Below are positions 40,420-50,081 of a stretch of 64,000 nt of DNA, piece after piece. The translations under genes were made by a program, and so were the position numbers. The stretch covers positions 310,001-374,000 of the forward strand of contig NZ_JBFMIA010000002.1 in assembly GCF_040801915.1 (NCBI RefSeq), in the 5' to 3' direction. Source of the DNA: Jeotgalibacillus marinus (GTDB lineage Bacteria; Bacillota; Bacilli; Bacillales; Jeotgalibacillaceae). The notes below the pieces were generated by a model that ran no database searches, had not been told where the DNA came from, and worked only from the letters and a program-made list of their open reading frames with translations. How positions within the stretch are numbered: position 1 is the stretch's first letter; the number at the start of each line of letters is the position of its first letter.

Positions 40420-40665
40420 CTAATCACAATGCTTTCCACCACGTTTCGACACACAAGCATGCACGAGTTTCCAAATCATAAACAGAACGATTAGTACCAA
40501 AAACGCACTAATAACTAATACCACAATGGCAGATATACTCCAAAATAATCCAGATAGTACCAATGCTGTGGCTATCACTACAAAGAGCCCTAGTGAAAAG
40601 AGTCCTAATGCAATACCAGCTCCACCACAAGCACAACAGGTCTTTGTTTTAGGTTCATTTCCCAT
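40420..40665 (-). CDS. Small cysteine-rich two-helix membrane protein, unknown
   Basis: An 81-residue protein with an N-terminal CCACGGAG motif, two hydrophobic helices (about 16-40 and 44-68) and a C-terminal HACVSKRGGKHCD. The Cys/His residues at both ends would lie on the same side of the membrane and could bind a metal or form disulphides. A good purine-rich site precedes the ATG. It is 70 bases upstream of the beta-helix gene on the same strand, so the two may be co-transcribed. No family recognised. Confidence 0.65.
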   Translation of the reverse strand: MGNEPKTKTCCACGGAGIALGLFSLGLFVVIATALVLSGLFWSISAIVVLVISAFLVLIVLFMIWKLVHACVSKRGGKHCD

Positions 40666-40832
40666 ACTTACACCTCCACTCCATATTCTTCACAATAGCG
40701 TATGAAGGTACTAGCAGAATCGTGTTTCAAATTGATGAAAGTAGATAACTGAAGAGTCACGGGGAAAATATGATGAAAAATGCATTGTTTTGATGATAAA
40801 CATACCTTATTAATGCCCCCTTCCCCCACCAC

Positions 40833-40881
40833 AAAAAAGCAACCTCATTAATCAGCTTTACACTGACCAACAAGGCTGCTT
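40833..40881 (-). terminator. Terminator of the glutamate synthase operon
   Basis: On the minus strand AAGCAGCCT...GTCAG pairs with CTGAT...AGGTTGCTT and is followed by a U-run, 17 bases after the gltD stop. Confidence 0.8.
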
Positions 40882-40897
40882 ATATCATCCACTTTTC

Positions 40898-42385
40898 CTA
40901 TGGCAAGACCGTTGTCCCCATCAAATAGCGATCACATTCTCTCGCTACTTCACGGCCTTCGTTAATGGCCCAGACGATCAAGCTTTGTCCACGACGCATG
41001 TCCCCAGCTGAAAAGATGCTTTCAACATTCGTTGCATACTTACCATATTCTGCTTTAACCGTTGAGTTTGCGTTTGTCTCGATGTTTAGCTGCTGAAGAA
41101 GTCCTTGTTCGGGACCACTAAAACCAATGGCAAGCAAGACAAGGTTTGCTTGCCATACTTTTTCAGTACCAGGTATTTCTTCACGGATACGCATGCCATC
41201 TTCGTCAATGCGAAGTTTTACATTAATCGTGTGCACCTCTTTCACATGACCATTGTCGTCTCCAACAAATCTTGTTGTTTGAACTGCAAACGCACGCGGA
41301 TCGTCACCGTATTTACTAGCCGCTTCCCTTTGACCATACTCAACACGATGGATCACAGGATATTGTGGCCATGGGTTGCCTAGTACATCACGAATCGAAC
41401 CTTTTTTATCGTAAATATCAAACTGCGTTAAGCTCTTACAGTTATGACGAATCGATGTGGCAAGACAATCTGTTCCCGTGTCACCACCACCGATGACGAT
41501 CACATCTTTAGCTTCAGCTGAAAGGTATCTGCCATCTTCAAGGTTTGAATCAAGCAAACTTTTGGTGTTTGCATGGAGGAAATCCATTGCGTAATGAATG
41601 CCTTTTAGTTCACGACCTTCCACTTGAATGTCTCGATGAACCGTCGCACCACCACATAAAATAGTTGAGTCAAACTCTCGTTTCAGTTTTTCAACCGGAT
41701 AGTTCTTACCAACTTCTGTATTTGTAATGAACGTAATCCCCTCTTGCTCAAGTAGATCAACACGACGCTGAACCATCTCGTATGGCAGCTTCATTTCAGG
41801 AATTCCGTACGTGAGTAAGCCGCCTACACGATCGTTCCGTTCGAATACGGTTACCCAGTGACCAGCTTTATTGAGCTGTGCTGCTGCTGCGAGTCCAGCA
41901 GGTCCTGACCCGATCACCGCAACTTTTTTACCTGTCCGTTTTTCTGGAGGCTCAGGTACGATCCAGCCTTCTTCAAATCCTTTTTCAATAATGGCACGTT
42001 CAACCGTACGGATGGCTACGGGAGGTTCGTTAATACCAAGTACGCACGCACCTTCGCATGGTGCAGGACAAGCTGTACCAGTAAATTCAGGGAAGTTATT
42101 CATTTCATGTTCACGCTTCAACGCTTCCTTCCACCGATCTTGATAGACGAGGTCATTCCACTCAGGTATCAAATGATAAACTGGGCAACCTGTTGTCACA
42201 CCATTAATTTCTGTTCCTGTATGGCACGTAGGGACGCCGCAATCCATGCAACGTGCCCCTTGTTGTTTGATTTCTTCCTCCGACATCGGCAGCGTGTAAT
42301 CGTTCCAATCCTTCGTTCTCTCAGACGGATCACGTTCACGCTGTGATTGACGTTCATACTCCATAAATCCAGTCGTCTTTCCCAT
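40898..42385 (-). CDS. gltD: Glutamate synthase small subunit (gltB in B. subtilis naming)
   Basis: The 495-residue flavoprotein passes NADPH electrons to the large subunit. Cysteines for two 4Fe-4S clusters lie in RCMDCGVPTCHTG, GCPVYHLIP and ACPAPCEGACVLG; the FAD site is GSGPAGLAAAAQL and the NADPH site VIGGGDTGTDC. TTG 42388 and ATG 42385 are adjacent; the ATG, eight bases from AAGGAGG, is used. It starts 19 bases after the large-subunit stop, in one operon. Confidence 0.97.
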   Translation of the reverse strand: MGKTTGFMEYERQSQRERDPSERTKDWNDYTLPMSEEEIKQQGARCMDCGVPTCHTGTEINGVTTGCPVYHLIPEWNDLVYQDRWKEALKREHEMNNFPEFTGTACPAPCEGACVLGINEPPVAIRTVERAIIEKGFEEGWIVPEPPEKRTGKKVAVIGSGPAGLAAAAQLNKAGHWVTVFERNDRVGGLLTYGIPEMKLPYEMVQRRVDLLEQEGITFITNTEVGKNYPVEKLKREFDSTILCGGATVHRDIQVEGRELKGIHYAMDFLHANTKSLLDSNLEDGRYLSAEAKDVIVIGGGDTGTDCLATSIRHNCKSLTQFDIYDKKGSIRDVLGNPWPQYPVIHRVEYGQREAASKYGDDPRAFAVQTTRFVGDDNGHVKEVHTINVKLRIDEDGMRIREEIPGTEKVWQANLVLLAIGFSGPEQGLLQQLNIETNANSTVKAEYGKYATNVESIFSAGDMRRGQSLIVWAINEGREVARECDRYLMGTTVLP

Positions 42386-42404
42386 CAAACCCCTCCTTTT
42401 CGCT

Positions 42405-45400
42405 TTATTTTACAGTTTCTAGTTCTAATTCTTTTTTACTTTCTTCAAATGCAGTCATTTGTGCATCGAATTTTTTAAAACCGCCTTCTTGGAGCGCTTT
42501 AATTCGATCATTTATTTTCAAATAGGATTTCGGAATAACACGAACAAATTGGGCTGCGTATTTTTCCCAGTAAGCTAAAATTCGCTTCCCGTGTGCGCTA
42601 TCTGTGTACTCAACGTGCTTTTCAATCATGTTGTATACGTCGTTCAATTCTTCGTGGTTTTCTAAAGGTTGAATATGAACAAGCTCAGGGTTGCATTTTG
42701 AATGAAATGTGTCATCTTCATCAAATACATAAGCGACGCCACCTGACATTCCTGCAGCAAAATTGCGTCCCGTTGAACCAAGAACAACTACCTTCCCTCC
42801 AGTCATGTATTCACAACCGTGGTCTCCCACACCTTCAACAACGATATGTGCCCCACTATTACGTACGCAGAACCGTTCTCCTGCAATACCTTGGATGTAC
42901 GCTTCACCAGCTGACGCACCGTAGAAAGAAACGTTTCCTATGATGATGTTTTTCTCTGGTGGGAATGTGACAATCGGATCTGGATGAACAATGATTTTTC
43001 CTCCAGACAGCCCTTTTCCAACAAAGTCATTTGAATCTCCGACTAGTCTAAGCGTCATTCCCCGGGGAATAAATGCTCCAAAACTTTGGCCAGCGGACCC
43101 TTTAAGCGTTAAACGAATGGTATCCTCAGGCAACCCTTTTTCACCGTAACGTCTTGTAATTTCACTACCAAGCATCGTTCCCGTTACACGGTTAATATTG
43201 CGAATGGCAGTTGTAAATTCGACAGGTTCCTGGTTTTCGATCGCTTTTCGACAGTTTGGAATCAGCTCTTGGAAGTCAAGCGTTTTCTCTAATCCATGAT
43301 CTTGGTCAACTGAGTGATAGCGGCCTACTTTTGCTGGTAGATCTGGTGAATAAAGAAGTGCAGAAAGGTCAATACCTTTCGCTTTCCAATGGTCCACTGC
43401 TTCATTTACTTCAAGCGCATCTGTACGTCCAATCATTTCATTAATTGTTCTAAATCCTAGTTCAGCCATTAATTCTCTCGTTTCAGTTGCAATAAAACGC
43501 ATAAAGTTCGCTACATGCTCCGCGTCCCCTGTGAATTTCTCACGTAGCTCAGGGTTCTGAGTCGCAACACCAACTGGACACGTATCTAAATGACAAACGC
43601 GCATCATGACACAGCCCAGCACAACAAGAGGCGCTGTTGAGAACCCATACTCCTCTGCTCCTAAAAGTGCCGCTAATACTACGTCTCTTCCTGTCATCAT
43701 TTTTCCGTCCGTTTCAACAACGATTCGGTCACGAAGCCCATTTAATAAGAGTGTTTGGTGAGTTTCAGCTAAGCCAATTTCCCAAGGTAATCCTGTGTGT
43801 TTCAAACTCGTTCGAGGTGCAGCGCCTGTTCCACCGTCGTATCCACTAATCAATACAAGGTCTGCTCTACCTTTAGCAACACCTGCTGCGATGGTTCCAA
43901 CACCAACAGCGGACACGAGCTTAACGCTAATGCGTGCACTTGGATTGGCATTTTTCAAATTATGAATCAGCTCAGCAAGATCTTCAATCGAATAAATATC
44001 ATGATGCGGTGGTGGGGAAATTAGTTCAACACCAGTCGTAGAACCTCGTACTTCCGCAATCCAGGGGTAAACTTTTTTTCCAGGTAGGTGTCCACCTTCA
44101 CCAGGTTTCGCACCTTGAGCAACTTTAATTTGAATCTCGTCCGCATTAACTAGGTAATGACTCGTCACGCCAAATCGACCTGATGCCACTTGCTTGATGG
44201 AACTCCGTCTAGAATCTCCATTTGGATCCGGTGTGAAACGATCGATATCTTCGCCACCCTCACCTGAATTACTTCTTCCACCGACACGGTTCATTGCCAC
44301 CGCTAATGCTTCATGCGTCTCTTTAGAGATTGAACCATAAGACATCGCACCAGTTTTAAAGCGTTGACAAATAGCCTCGACAGATTCCACCTCTTCAATC
44401 GGCACTGAATGTCCTTCTTTAAATTTCAAGAGACCACGTAACGATTGCAAGTTTGTTGTTTCATCCGTCAACATCTTCGTATATTTCTTAAATACGTCAT
44501 AGTTATTTGTACGACAAGCATGTTGAAGTGTATGAATCGTACCTGGGTTGTACTGATGATCTTCTCCATTTGCACGGTATTGGAAATCATCTCCCGCATC
44601 TAACGATTGATTGCTACCTCGATTTTCACCAAATGCTACTTCATGACGCATTAACACTTCTTTTTCAATCATATCAATACCAATTCCACCTAAACGTGAA
44701 GATGTTCGCGTGAAATACTTTTCGATCACATCCGTATGAATACCAACCGCTTCAAAAATTTGAGCACCTCGATAACTTTGGATCGTCGAAATCCCCATTT
44801 TAGAGAGGATTTTAATGACACCGTCTGTTACGGAGTTAATATATTTGCCTACTGCTTTTTCGAATGAATCAATATTAATTTCATCTTTCTCAATCAGATC
44901 TCGTACTGAATCATATGCTAGATAAGGATTAATCCCTTCAGCACCGTAACCAAGCAGTGTGGCAAAATGATGCACTTCTCTCGGTTCGCCTGACTCGATC
45001 AAAATGCCGACTTTTGTACGAGTCCCTTGGCGAATCAAATGATGATGCAATCCAGAAACAGCAAGGAGTGCCGGGATCGCGGCTTGATTTTCTGACACAC
45101 CTCGGTCAGATAAAATCAGAAGTGTGGTTCCTTCTTTTACTGACTGATCAGCTTTTTCAAAAATAGCATCAAGCGCTTTTTCCATATTACTTTCGCCCTC
45201 ATTTGCATCAAACAACGTCGAGAATGTCATCGTTTTGAATCCATCAAGCTGTTGTTGGCGAATTTTTTCTAGTTGTTGATTTGTTAAGATAGGTGTTTTC
45301 AAGCGGATATGATGACAGCTTTCAGCACCTGGATTAACCAAGTTTCCTTCAGCACCTATCGTCGTATCAACCATCGTAATAATTCTCTCACGAATCGCAT

Positions 45401-46997
45401 CAATCGGTGGGTTCGTTACTTGTGCAAACAACTGTTTAAAATAGTTGTAAAGTAGTTGTGGCTTTTTCGATAACACTGCGAGCGGAGAATCATAGCCCAT
45501 TGAACCGACTGGATCTTTGCCATCAATAACAAGTGGCTTAATGATCTTATTTAACTCTTCTCTTGTATAACCAAACGCGAGCTGTTGCTCTAAAAGGTGG
45601 TTACCTAAATAAGCTGGTGATTGTTCCGTTGCTTCTGGTAGTTCATCTAAACTTTTCATATTTGTAAGCCACTCTTTATACGGCTGTTCTGACGCAATTT
45701 GAAGCTTAACTTCCTCATCCGGAATAATGGTTCCCTTCTCCAAATCAACTAGAAGAATTTTACCCGGAGCAAGTCTGTCCTTATATTCAATATCATCCGC
45801 AAAAATATCCAACGCACCTACTTCTGAGCCGAGGACAATCATACCGTTTTTTGTCACATAATAACGGGCAGGTCTGAGTCCATTACGGTCAAGACAAGCA
45901 CCGATTTGGTTTCCATCTGTAAATACAAGAGCAGCTGGACCATCCCACGGCTCCATTAACGTACTATGATACTCATAAAAATCACGTTTTTCTTCTTTGA
46001 TTGTCTCATCATTTGCCCATGGCTCAGGTACCATCATCATCGCTGTGTGAGCAAGTGAACGTCCTGAGAGATGTAAAAATTCAAAGCAGTTATCAAACAT
46101 AGAAGAATCACTGCCATCAGCATCGATGACAGGTAAAACCTTTTGCAAATCCTCACTATTGAAAAATTCTGACTCGCAAAGCTGTTGACGTGCGCGCATC
46201 CAGTTTACATTTCCTCTTAACGTATTAAACTCTCCGTTGTGGATTGTATAGCGATTCGGGTGTGATCGCTTCCAACTTGGGAAGGTGTTCGTGCTAAAGC
46301 GGGAATGCACGAGTGCTAAAGCGGATTTGAAGTCAGGGTGATTTAAATCGATATAAAACGAATCGAGTTGTTCAGGGATCAGCATTCCTTTGTAGACAAT
46401 CGTACGAGTAGATAAACTACTGATGTACACATCTTCGTACCCTTTCACGCTTGCCAATTCTCTCTCAATTCGTTTACGGATAATGTAAAGCTTTCGTTCA
46501 AAATCCATTTTATCTTTTATGTCATCATTTACTTGAATAAATACTTGTCGAATCGTTGGTTTTGTTTTTGTAGCCACTTTCCCAACAAATGAATCATTGA
46601 TCGGGACAGGTCGCCATCCAAGAAATGTTTGACCCTCTTCTGCAATGATTCGCTCGAAAATCTCTTTGCTTTTCATTCGAGTGTCGTGATCTTTCGGTAA
46701 AAAAACCATTCCAACACCATATTCGCCTTCTCTGGGCAAAAAGATGTTTTCTTTCTCACACTGCTTTTGAAAGAAACGATGTGGAATCTGCGTTAAAATA
46801 CCAGCTCCATCACCTGTGCTTGTATCAGCGGATTGTCCACCACGATGCTCCAAATTGCAAAGGATGTTAATCGCATTTTGTACGATACTATGACTTTTCT
46901 TACCATTTATATTTGCGATCATTCCAATCCCACATGCTTCGTGCTCTTGCTCTGGATCGTATAAACCTTGCGGAGCAGGATATCCATTCTTTGTCAT
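42405..46997 (-). CDS. gltB: Glutamate synthase large subunit (gltA in B. subtilis naming)
   Basis: The 1530-residue enzyme makes two glutamates from glutamine and 2-oxoglutarate. The short propeptide ends at catalytic Cys22 (EHEACGIGM), starting the class II glutaminase domain. The central and FMN-binding synthase domains follow (GGEDIDRFTPDPNGDSRRSSIKQVASGRFG; GAKPGEGGHLPGKK). The 3Fe-4S cysteines are in GCVMMRVCHLDTCPVGV. The C-terminal GXGXG beta-helix domain includes GLSGGKIIVHP. No gltC regulator is adjacent, unlike B. subtilis. A cre-like box lies about 90 bases upstream of the predicted transcription start. Confidence 0.98.
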   Translation of the reverse strand: MTKNGYPAPQGLYDPEQEHEACGIGMIANINGKKSHSIVQNAINILCNLEHRGGQSADTSTGDGAGILTQIPHRFFQKQCEKENIFLPREGEYGVGMVFLPKDHDTRMKSKEIFERIIAEEGQTFLGWRPVPINDSFVGKVATKTKPTIRQVFIQVNDDIKDKMDFERKLYIIRKRIERELASVKGYEDVYISSLSTRTIVYKGMLIPEQLDSFYIDLNHPDFKSALALVHSRFSTNTFPSWKRSHPNRYTIHNGEFNTLRGNVNWMRARQQLCESEFFNSEDLQKVLPVIDADGSDSSMFDNCFEFLHLSGRSLAHTAMMMVPEPWANDETIKEEKRDFYEYHSTLMEPWDGPAALVFTDGNQIGACLDRNGLRPARYYVTKNGMIVLGSEVGALDIFADDIEYKDRLAPGKILLVDLEKGTIIPDEEVKLQIASEQPYKEWLTNMKSLDELPEATEQSPAYLGNHLLEQQLAFGYTREELNKIIKPLVIDGKDPVGSMGYDSPLAVLSKKPQLLYNYFKQLFAQVTNPPIDAIRERIITMVDTTIGAEGNLVNPGAESCHHIRLKTPILTNQQLEKIRQQQLDGFKTMTFSTLFDANEGESNMEKALDAIFEKADQSVKEGTTLLILSDRGVSENQAAIPALLAVSGLHHHLIRQGTRTKVGILIESGEPREVHHFATLLGYGAEGINPYLAYDSVRDLIEKDEINIDSFEKAVGKYINSVTDGVIKILSKMGISTIQSYRGAQIFEAVGIHTDVIEKYFTRTSSRLGGIGIDMIEKEVLMRHEVAFGENRGSNQSLDAGDDFQYRANGEDHQYNPGTIHTLQHACRTNNYDVFKKYTKMLTDETTNLQSLRGLLKFKEGHSVPIEEVESVEAICQRFKTGAMSYGSISKETHEALAVAMNRVGGRSNSGEGGEDIDRFTPDPNGDSRRSSIKQVASGRFGVTSHYLVNADEIQIKVAQGAKPGEGGHLPGKKVYPWIAEVRGSTTGVELISPPPHHDIYSIEDLAELIHNLKNANPSARISVKLVSAVGVGTIAAGVAKGRADLVLISGYDGGTGAAPRTSLKHTGLPWEIGLAETHQTLLLNGLRDRIVVETDGKMMTGRDVVLAALLGAEEYGFSTAPLVVLGCVMMRVCHLDTCPVGVATQNPELREKFTGDAEHVANFMRFIATETRELMAELGFRTINEMIGRTDALEVNEAVDHWKAKGIDLSALLYSPDLPAKVGRYHSVDQDHGLEKTLDFQELIPNCRKAIENQEPVEFTTAIRNINRVTGTMLGSEITRRYGEKGLPEDTIRLTLKGSAGQSFGAFIPRGMTLRLVGDSNDFVGKGLSGGKIIVHPDPIVTFPPEKNIIIGNVSFYGASAGEAYIQGIAGERFCVRNSGAHIVVEGVGDHGCEYMTGGKVVVLGSTGRNFAAGMSGGVAYVFDEDDTFHSKCNPELVHIQPLENHEELNDVYNMIEKHVEYTDSAHGKRILAYWEKYAAQFVRVIPKSYLKINDRIKALQEGGFKKFDAQMTAFEESKKELELETVK

Positions 46998-47096
46998 GAC
47001 AACGTCCCCTCTCTAGTAATCTGCTGAAAGATGTTCATTCTTTTATGAAGGGGTTCTTCACGCACTTCATTGCATGTACACTTTCAATTTCGAACT

Positions 47097-47125
47097 AGTA
47101 TATCATGAAAAATGCTTTAACATAA
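47097..47125 (-). promoter_or_regulatory. Probable promoter of the glutamate synthase operon
   Basis: On the minus strand -10 TATACT (47102-47097) is preceded by a 17-base spacer and a weak -35 TTATGT (47125-47120). The start would be near 47090, about 93 bases before the large-subunit ATG. The weak -35 suggests an activator. Confidence 0.5.
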
Positions 47126-47169
47126 AATTCAGATAAAAATTTTTCTTGAATTTTTATTGACTAAAATGA

Positions 47170-47184
47170 ATGAAAACGCTATCA
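47170..47184 (+). promoter_or_regulatory. cre-like box upstream of glutamate synthase
   Basis: ATGAAAACGCTATCA fits the CcpA consensus WTGNAANCGNWNNCW at every defined position. It is centred near -87 relative to the predicted glt start, a place typical for activation, and 260 bases before the glutathione peroxidase gene on the other strand. The rest of 46998-47436 shows nothing further. Confidence 0.55.
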
Positions 47185-47436
47185 TTATAGTTTTTTTACC
47201 TCTCATAAATACGTTAAATACCAAGATATATCAATGTTTAATAACGAATTTAGTAAACATTTTTATAAAATCAAATTTTTATAAAAAACCATCCGGGTAG
47301 TAGGGAACTATTAACCAACTAAACAACCCGATCAATTTATTTGCCAATTTGCTATCAATTCTGTACCGTAAAATTGAACAGTGAATTGATAAACAGCCAC
47401 TTATAAAATCAGAAAAATCCGATGGAGGTTTTCACC

Positions 47437-47913
47437 ATGCAAACAGTCTATGATTTTAACGTAACTACTACGAAGGGTGACATTAAATCGCTTCGAGAAT
47501 ACGAAAGTAAACCATTACTCATCGTTAACACTGCCAGTAAGTGCGGATTTACCCCACAGTTTAAAGGCCTGCAGGAGCTTTACGAGAAATATGCAGAAAA
47601 AGGATTTACGATTTTAGGCTTTCCATGCGATCAATTCAACAATCAAGAATTTGAGAACATCGAAGAAACAACTGAATTTTGTCAGATAAATTTCGGAGTA
47701 ACATTTCCTCTTTTCGCTAAAATTGATGTCAATGGCGACAAAGCAGATCCCCTTTTCACGTTTCTTAAAGAGCAGAAAAAAGGCGTACTTTCAAAAAATA
47801 TTAAATGGAATTTCACTAAATTTTTAGTCAATCGTGAAGGCATGGTAGTTGAACGCTATGCCCCGACAACTAAACCTGAAAGCATCGAAGAAGACATCTT
47901 GAAAGTCCTTTGA
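47437..47913 (+). CDS. bsaA: Glutathione peroxidase-family thiol peroxidase
   Basis: A 158-residue thioredoxin-fold peroxidase. The peroxidatic Cys is in NTASKCGFTPQF, followed by GFPCDQFNNQE with the catalytic Gln and KWNFTKFLV with the Trp/Asn of the tetrad. As in most bacterial members, Cys replaces selenocysteine and thioredoxin is the likely reductant. GGAGG eight bases before ATG 47437 fixes the start over the longer frame at 47422. It is a single gene with its own terminator. Confidence 0.95.
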   Translation: MQTVYDFNVTTTKGDIKSLREYESKPLLIVNTASKCGFTPQFKGLQELYEKYAEKGFTILGFPCDQFNNQEFENIEETTEFCQINFGVTFPLFAKIDVNGDKADPLFTFLKEQKKGVLSKNIKWNFTKFLVNREGMVVERYAPTTKPESIEEDILKVL

Positions 47914-47917
47914 AAGA

Positions 47918-47966
47918 AAGCAGCCCCTCTCCAACATTAATTTTGCTGGTGAAGGGCTACTTTTTT
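47918..47966 (+). terminator. Terminator of the glutathione peroxidase gene
   Basis: AGCAGCCC...CCAACA pairs imperfectly with TGCTGG...GGGCTACT and is followed by six T, just after the stop codon. Confidence 0.75.
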
Positions 47967-48008
47967 ACTTCAACTTTCATTCCAAATTTCCAACCAAACT
48001 AGTAAAGC

Positions 48009-48049
48009 AAAAAACAATCATTGAGAGGTCAAAAGTTTCTCAATGATTG
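48009..48049 (-). terminator. Terminator of the MDR oxidoreductase gene
   Basis: On the minus strand a perfect 12-bp stem (CAATCATTGAGA with TCTCAATGATTG) is followed by six U, 16 bases after the stop. Confidence 0.85.
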
Positions 48050-48064
48050 TTTTCATTTTCCTAT

Positions 48065-49057
48065 TCAGTCGATTAAGAATCCAATTTTCCCTAGCTGTTG
48101 GGCATTTTGCATTCGATTGAATGCTTGATCAAATTGATTAATTGGATAAATATGGTCAATGACCGGTTTAATTTGATGTTTTTCGATGAACTGAATCATC
48201 TCTATGTATTCTTCAGCGCTCCCCATTGTGGTACCAAGCAAGTTAAGTTGACCATAAAAAAATTCGCGAAGGTTGATTGTTACTTCATCTCCCGTGGACG
48301 TTCCGAACGTAACAATTGTTCCGCCAGTTCGTAACTGCTTGAGGGATTTACTAAAGGTTGCAGCACCCACACATTCGATGACGAGATCCATTTTGTCTCC
48401 TTCAAGGGCTGCGTTCCAGTCTTCATTGCTGTCGATGGCTCTATCAGCACCCATTTCAAGCGCTTTTGCACGTTTTTCTTCAGAGCGTGACGTGACAGTT
48501 ACATTAGCACCCATCGCTTTAGCAAACTGTAGTAAAAAGGTCGCCACCCCGCTACCGATTCCTGGAATCAGCACCTTCATGTCAGGTTTGATTTTTCCTC
48601 TAGTAAAAAGGGCACGGTAAGCCGTCAACGCTGCCAATGACAACACCCCTGCTTCTTCCCAATCTAAATGCGACGGTTTTGGCACGATATTGTCAACCGG
48701 AAGAACGATCGATTCAGCAAAGGTCCCGTGATCAGGTAAGCCAACAATTTCAAATCCTTTAGGTGGCGCATCGCTCTGTTCTTTCCACCCAAGGCCTGGG
48801 TTGATCATCACTTCATCCCCAATTTGTATGCCTGCTACATCACTCCCCACTTCCTCAATCACTCCAGCCCCATCTGATCCAATGACAAGGGGTGGGTCTG
48901 TTGGTTTATGACGTGCTAATACAAAAAGGTCGCGGTGGTTCAAACCCGCTACTTTGAGCTTCACGCGCACCTCATTTGAACCTGGTCTTCTTTCTTCGAT
49001 TTCACCATATGTAAGTCCTTCAAATCCTTCTTTTTCCGTGTGTAAAACCGCTTTCAT
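48065..49057 (-). CDS. MDR-superfamily zinc-type alcohol dehydrogenase-like oxidoreductase (YogA-like)
   Basis: A 330-residue medium-chain reductase. The GroES-like N-terminal domain has VAGLNHRDLFVLARHKPTDPPLVIGSDGAGVIEEVG, and the Rossmann domain VLIPGIGSGVATFLLQFAKAMGANVTVTSRSEEKRAKALEMGAD. The structural-zinc four-Cys lobe is missing and the usual catalytic Cys is replaced (NHRD), so it is a zinc-poor quinone-oxidoreductase-like member. It probably reduces a carbonyl or quinone with NADPH. Transcribed alone, with a terminator. Confidence 0.88.
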   Translation of the reverse strand: MKAVLHTEKEGFEGLTYGEIEERRPGSNEVRVKLKVAGLNHRDLFVLARHKPTDPPLVIGSDGAGVIEEVGSDVAGIQIGDEVMINPGLGWKEQSDAPPKGFEIVGLPDHGTFAESIVLPVDNIVPKPSHLDWEEAGVLSLAALTAYRALFTRGKIKPDMKVLIPGIGSGVATFLLQFAKAMGANVTVTSRSEEKRAKALEMGADRAIDSNEDWNAALEGDKMDLVIECVGAATFSKSLKQLRTGGTIVTFGTSTGDEVTINLREFFYGQLNLLGTTMGSAEEYIEMIQFIEKHQIKPVIDHIYPINQFDQAFNRMQNAQQLGKIGFLID

Positions 49058-49581
49058 TTTTTTAGCTCCTTCTTAATAGGATTCTGTTTTCCATGTAAAT
49101 AATTTTTTCTAATTCATAGACTAGTATGCATTGATCAAAAGCGAATCGCAACTCATTTGATGGGCCCAGGCGACATAGCAACCACTTTATCGAACACTGT
49201 CACACCAATCCTCTTTTTCTTTTAATTTATGGACTCTTCGCTCCCTTACACTTTCGACAAATGCAAATTAATCTCCTTTTTTGTGTGTATGCTTCGAATG
49301 TAAAATAGGATATTTAGCATGACCCGCGGATTAGTGAAGTGTAACCTTCGATAAACGTTCTGTATCCGCGGATATCCGACGCATAGCCTTCGATAAACAC
49401 AAAACAGCTGCGGATAAGACGATGTATCTAGCGGATAATCAGCACTCAGTTAAATTAGCTACTGTTAATATTTGTTTTCCACAAAAGGAAACTTATAGTA
49501 TATTCATGTTGGTCAAGATACTAAAAACTTACCTAAATAGGTTCGAAATATCAAGTGCAATCCATTGAACGGGGGAATTAG
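49058..49581. other. Non-coding gap containing the 42-bp repeats
   Basis: About 520 bases without a supportable gene. The upstream region of the oxidoreductase (49058-49320) shows nothing I recognise; the repeat block at 49325-49450 is the only structure. Confidence 0.5.
49325..49450 (+). repeat. Three tandem 42-bp degenerate repeats
   Basis: Units start at 49325, 49367 and 49409, exactly 42 bases apart. Each begins (C/T)GCGGAT; units 1 and 2 share CCTTCGATAAAC 20 bases later, and unit 3 has AGCGGATAATC at that place. A single diverged copy lies at 30612-30643. They contain no long open frame and are probably a non-coding intergenic repeat family of this lineage. Confidence 0.65.
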
Positions 49582-49941
49582 ATGACTTTTACTTCTTTAT
49601 TTTTATTCTATATCTTAACTATTGTTTCAGTAGGAGGTTTTTACACACTAAGAATGTATAAAAACAGTAAAAATATACCTCTAACTTACTCTTCATCCTT
49701 TATAGCTATGGGATTATTAACCCTAAATTGGTTGTTATTTTTAACAAACTTTTACTCTAAATTACCCGTTAACCTTAGTGAGGTTATTTTCTTACCTATT
49801 TGGTTTTCTGTTTCTATTTTAGGTTTAATTACATCTTTATTCGAATTAAGAAATAACCGATTATTTGCCTTACTACCTGGAATTATATCTTTTATTAGTT
49901 TTTTAATTGGGATCTTTTTATATGGGTTATCTAAGATGTGA
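49582..49941 (+). CDS. Hypothetical four-helix membrane protein
   Basis: A 119-residue, very hydrophobic protein with four predicted helices (about 3-24, 37-57, 66-88 and 95-116) and only short polar turns. GGGGGAATTAG precedes the ATG. The coding sequence is clearly more AT-rich than neighbouring genes, which may just reflect hydrophobic codons. No family recognised and no partner gene. Confidence 0.6.
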   Translation: MTFTSLFLFYILTIVSVGGFYTLRMYKNSKNIPLTYSSSFIAMGLLTLNWLLFLTNFYSKLPVNLSEVIFLPIWFSVSILGLITSLFELRNNRLFALLPGIISFISFLIGIFLYGLSKM

Positions 49942-50081
49942 ATATATAGGTCCTTAAAAGACAAATTGCTTTACTTCTTGCTTCAAGTGAACGACTCATG
50001 TGATTAACTTTTTCTTTACTAATTATGTATTAGAACGTAGCCCTTAATAAACGAATGAACTTCTTTAACCTTTGCCTTCCA

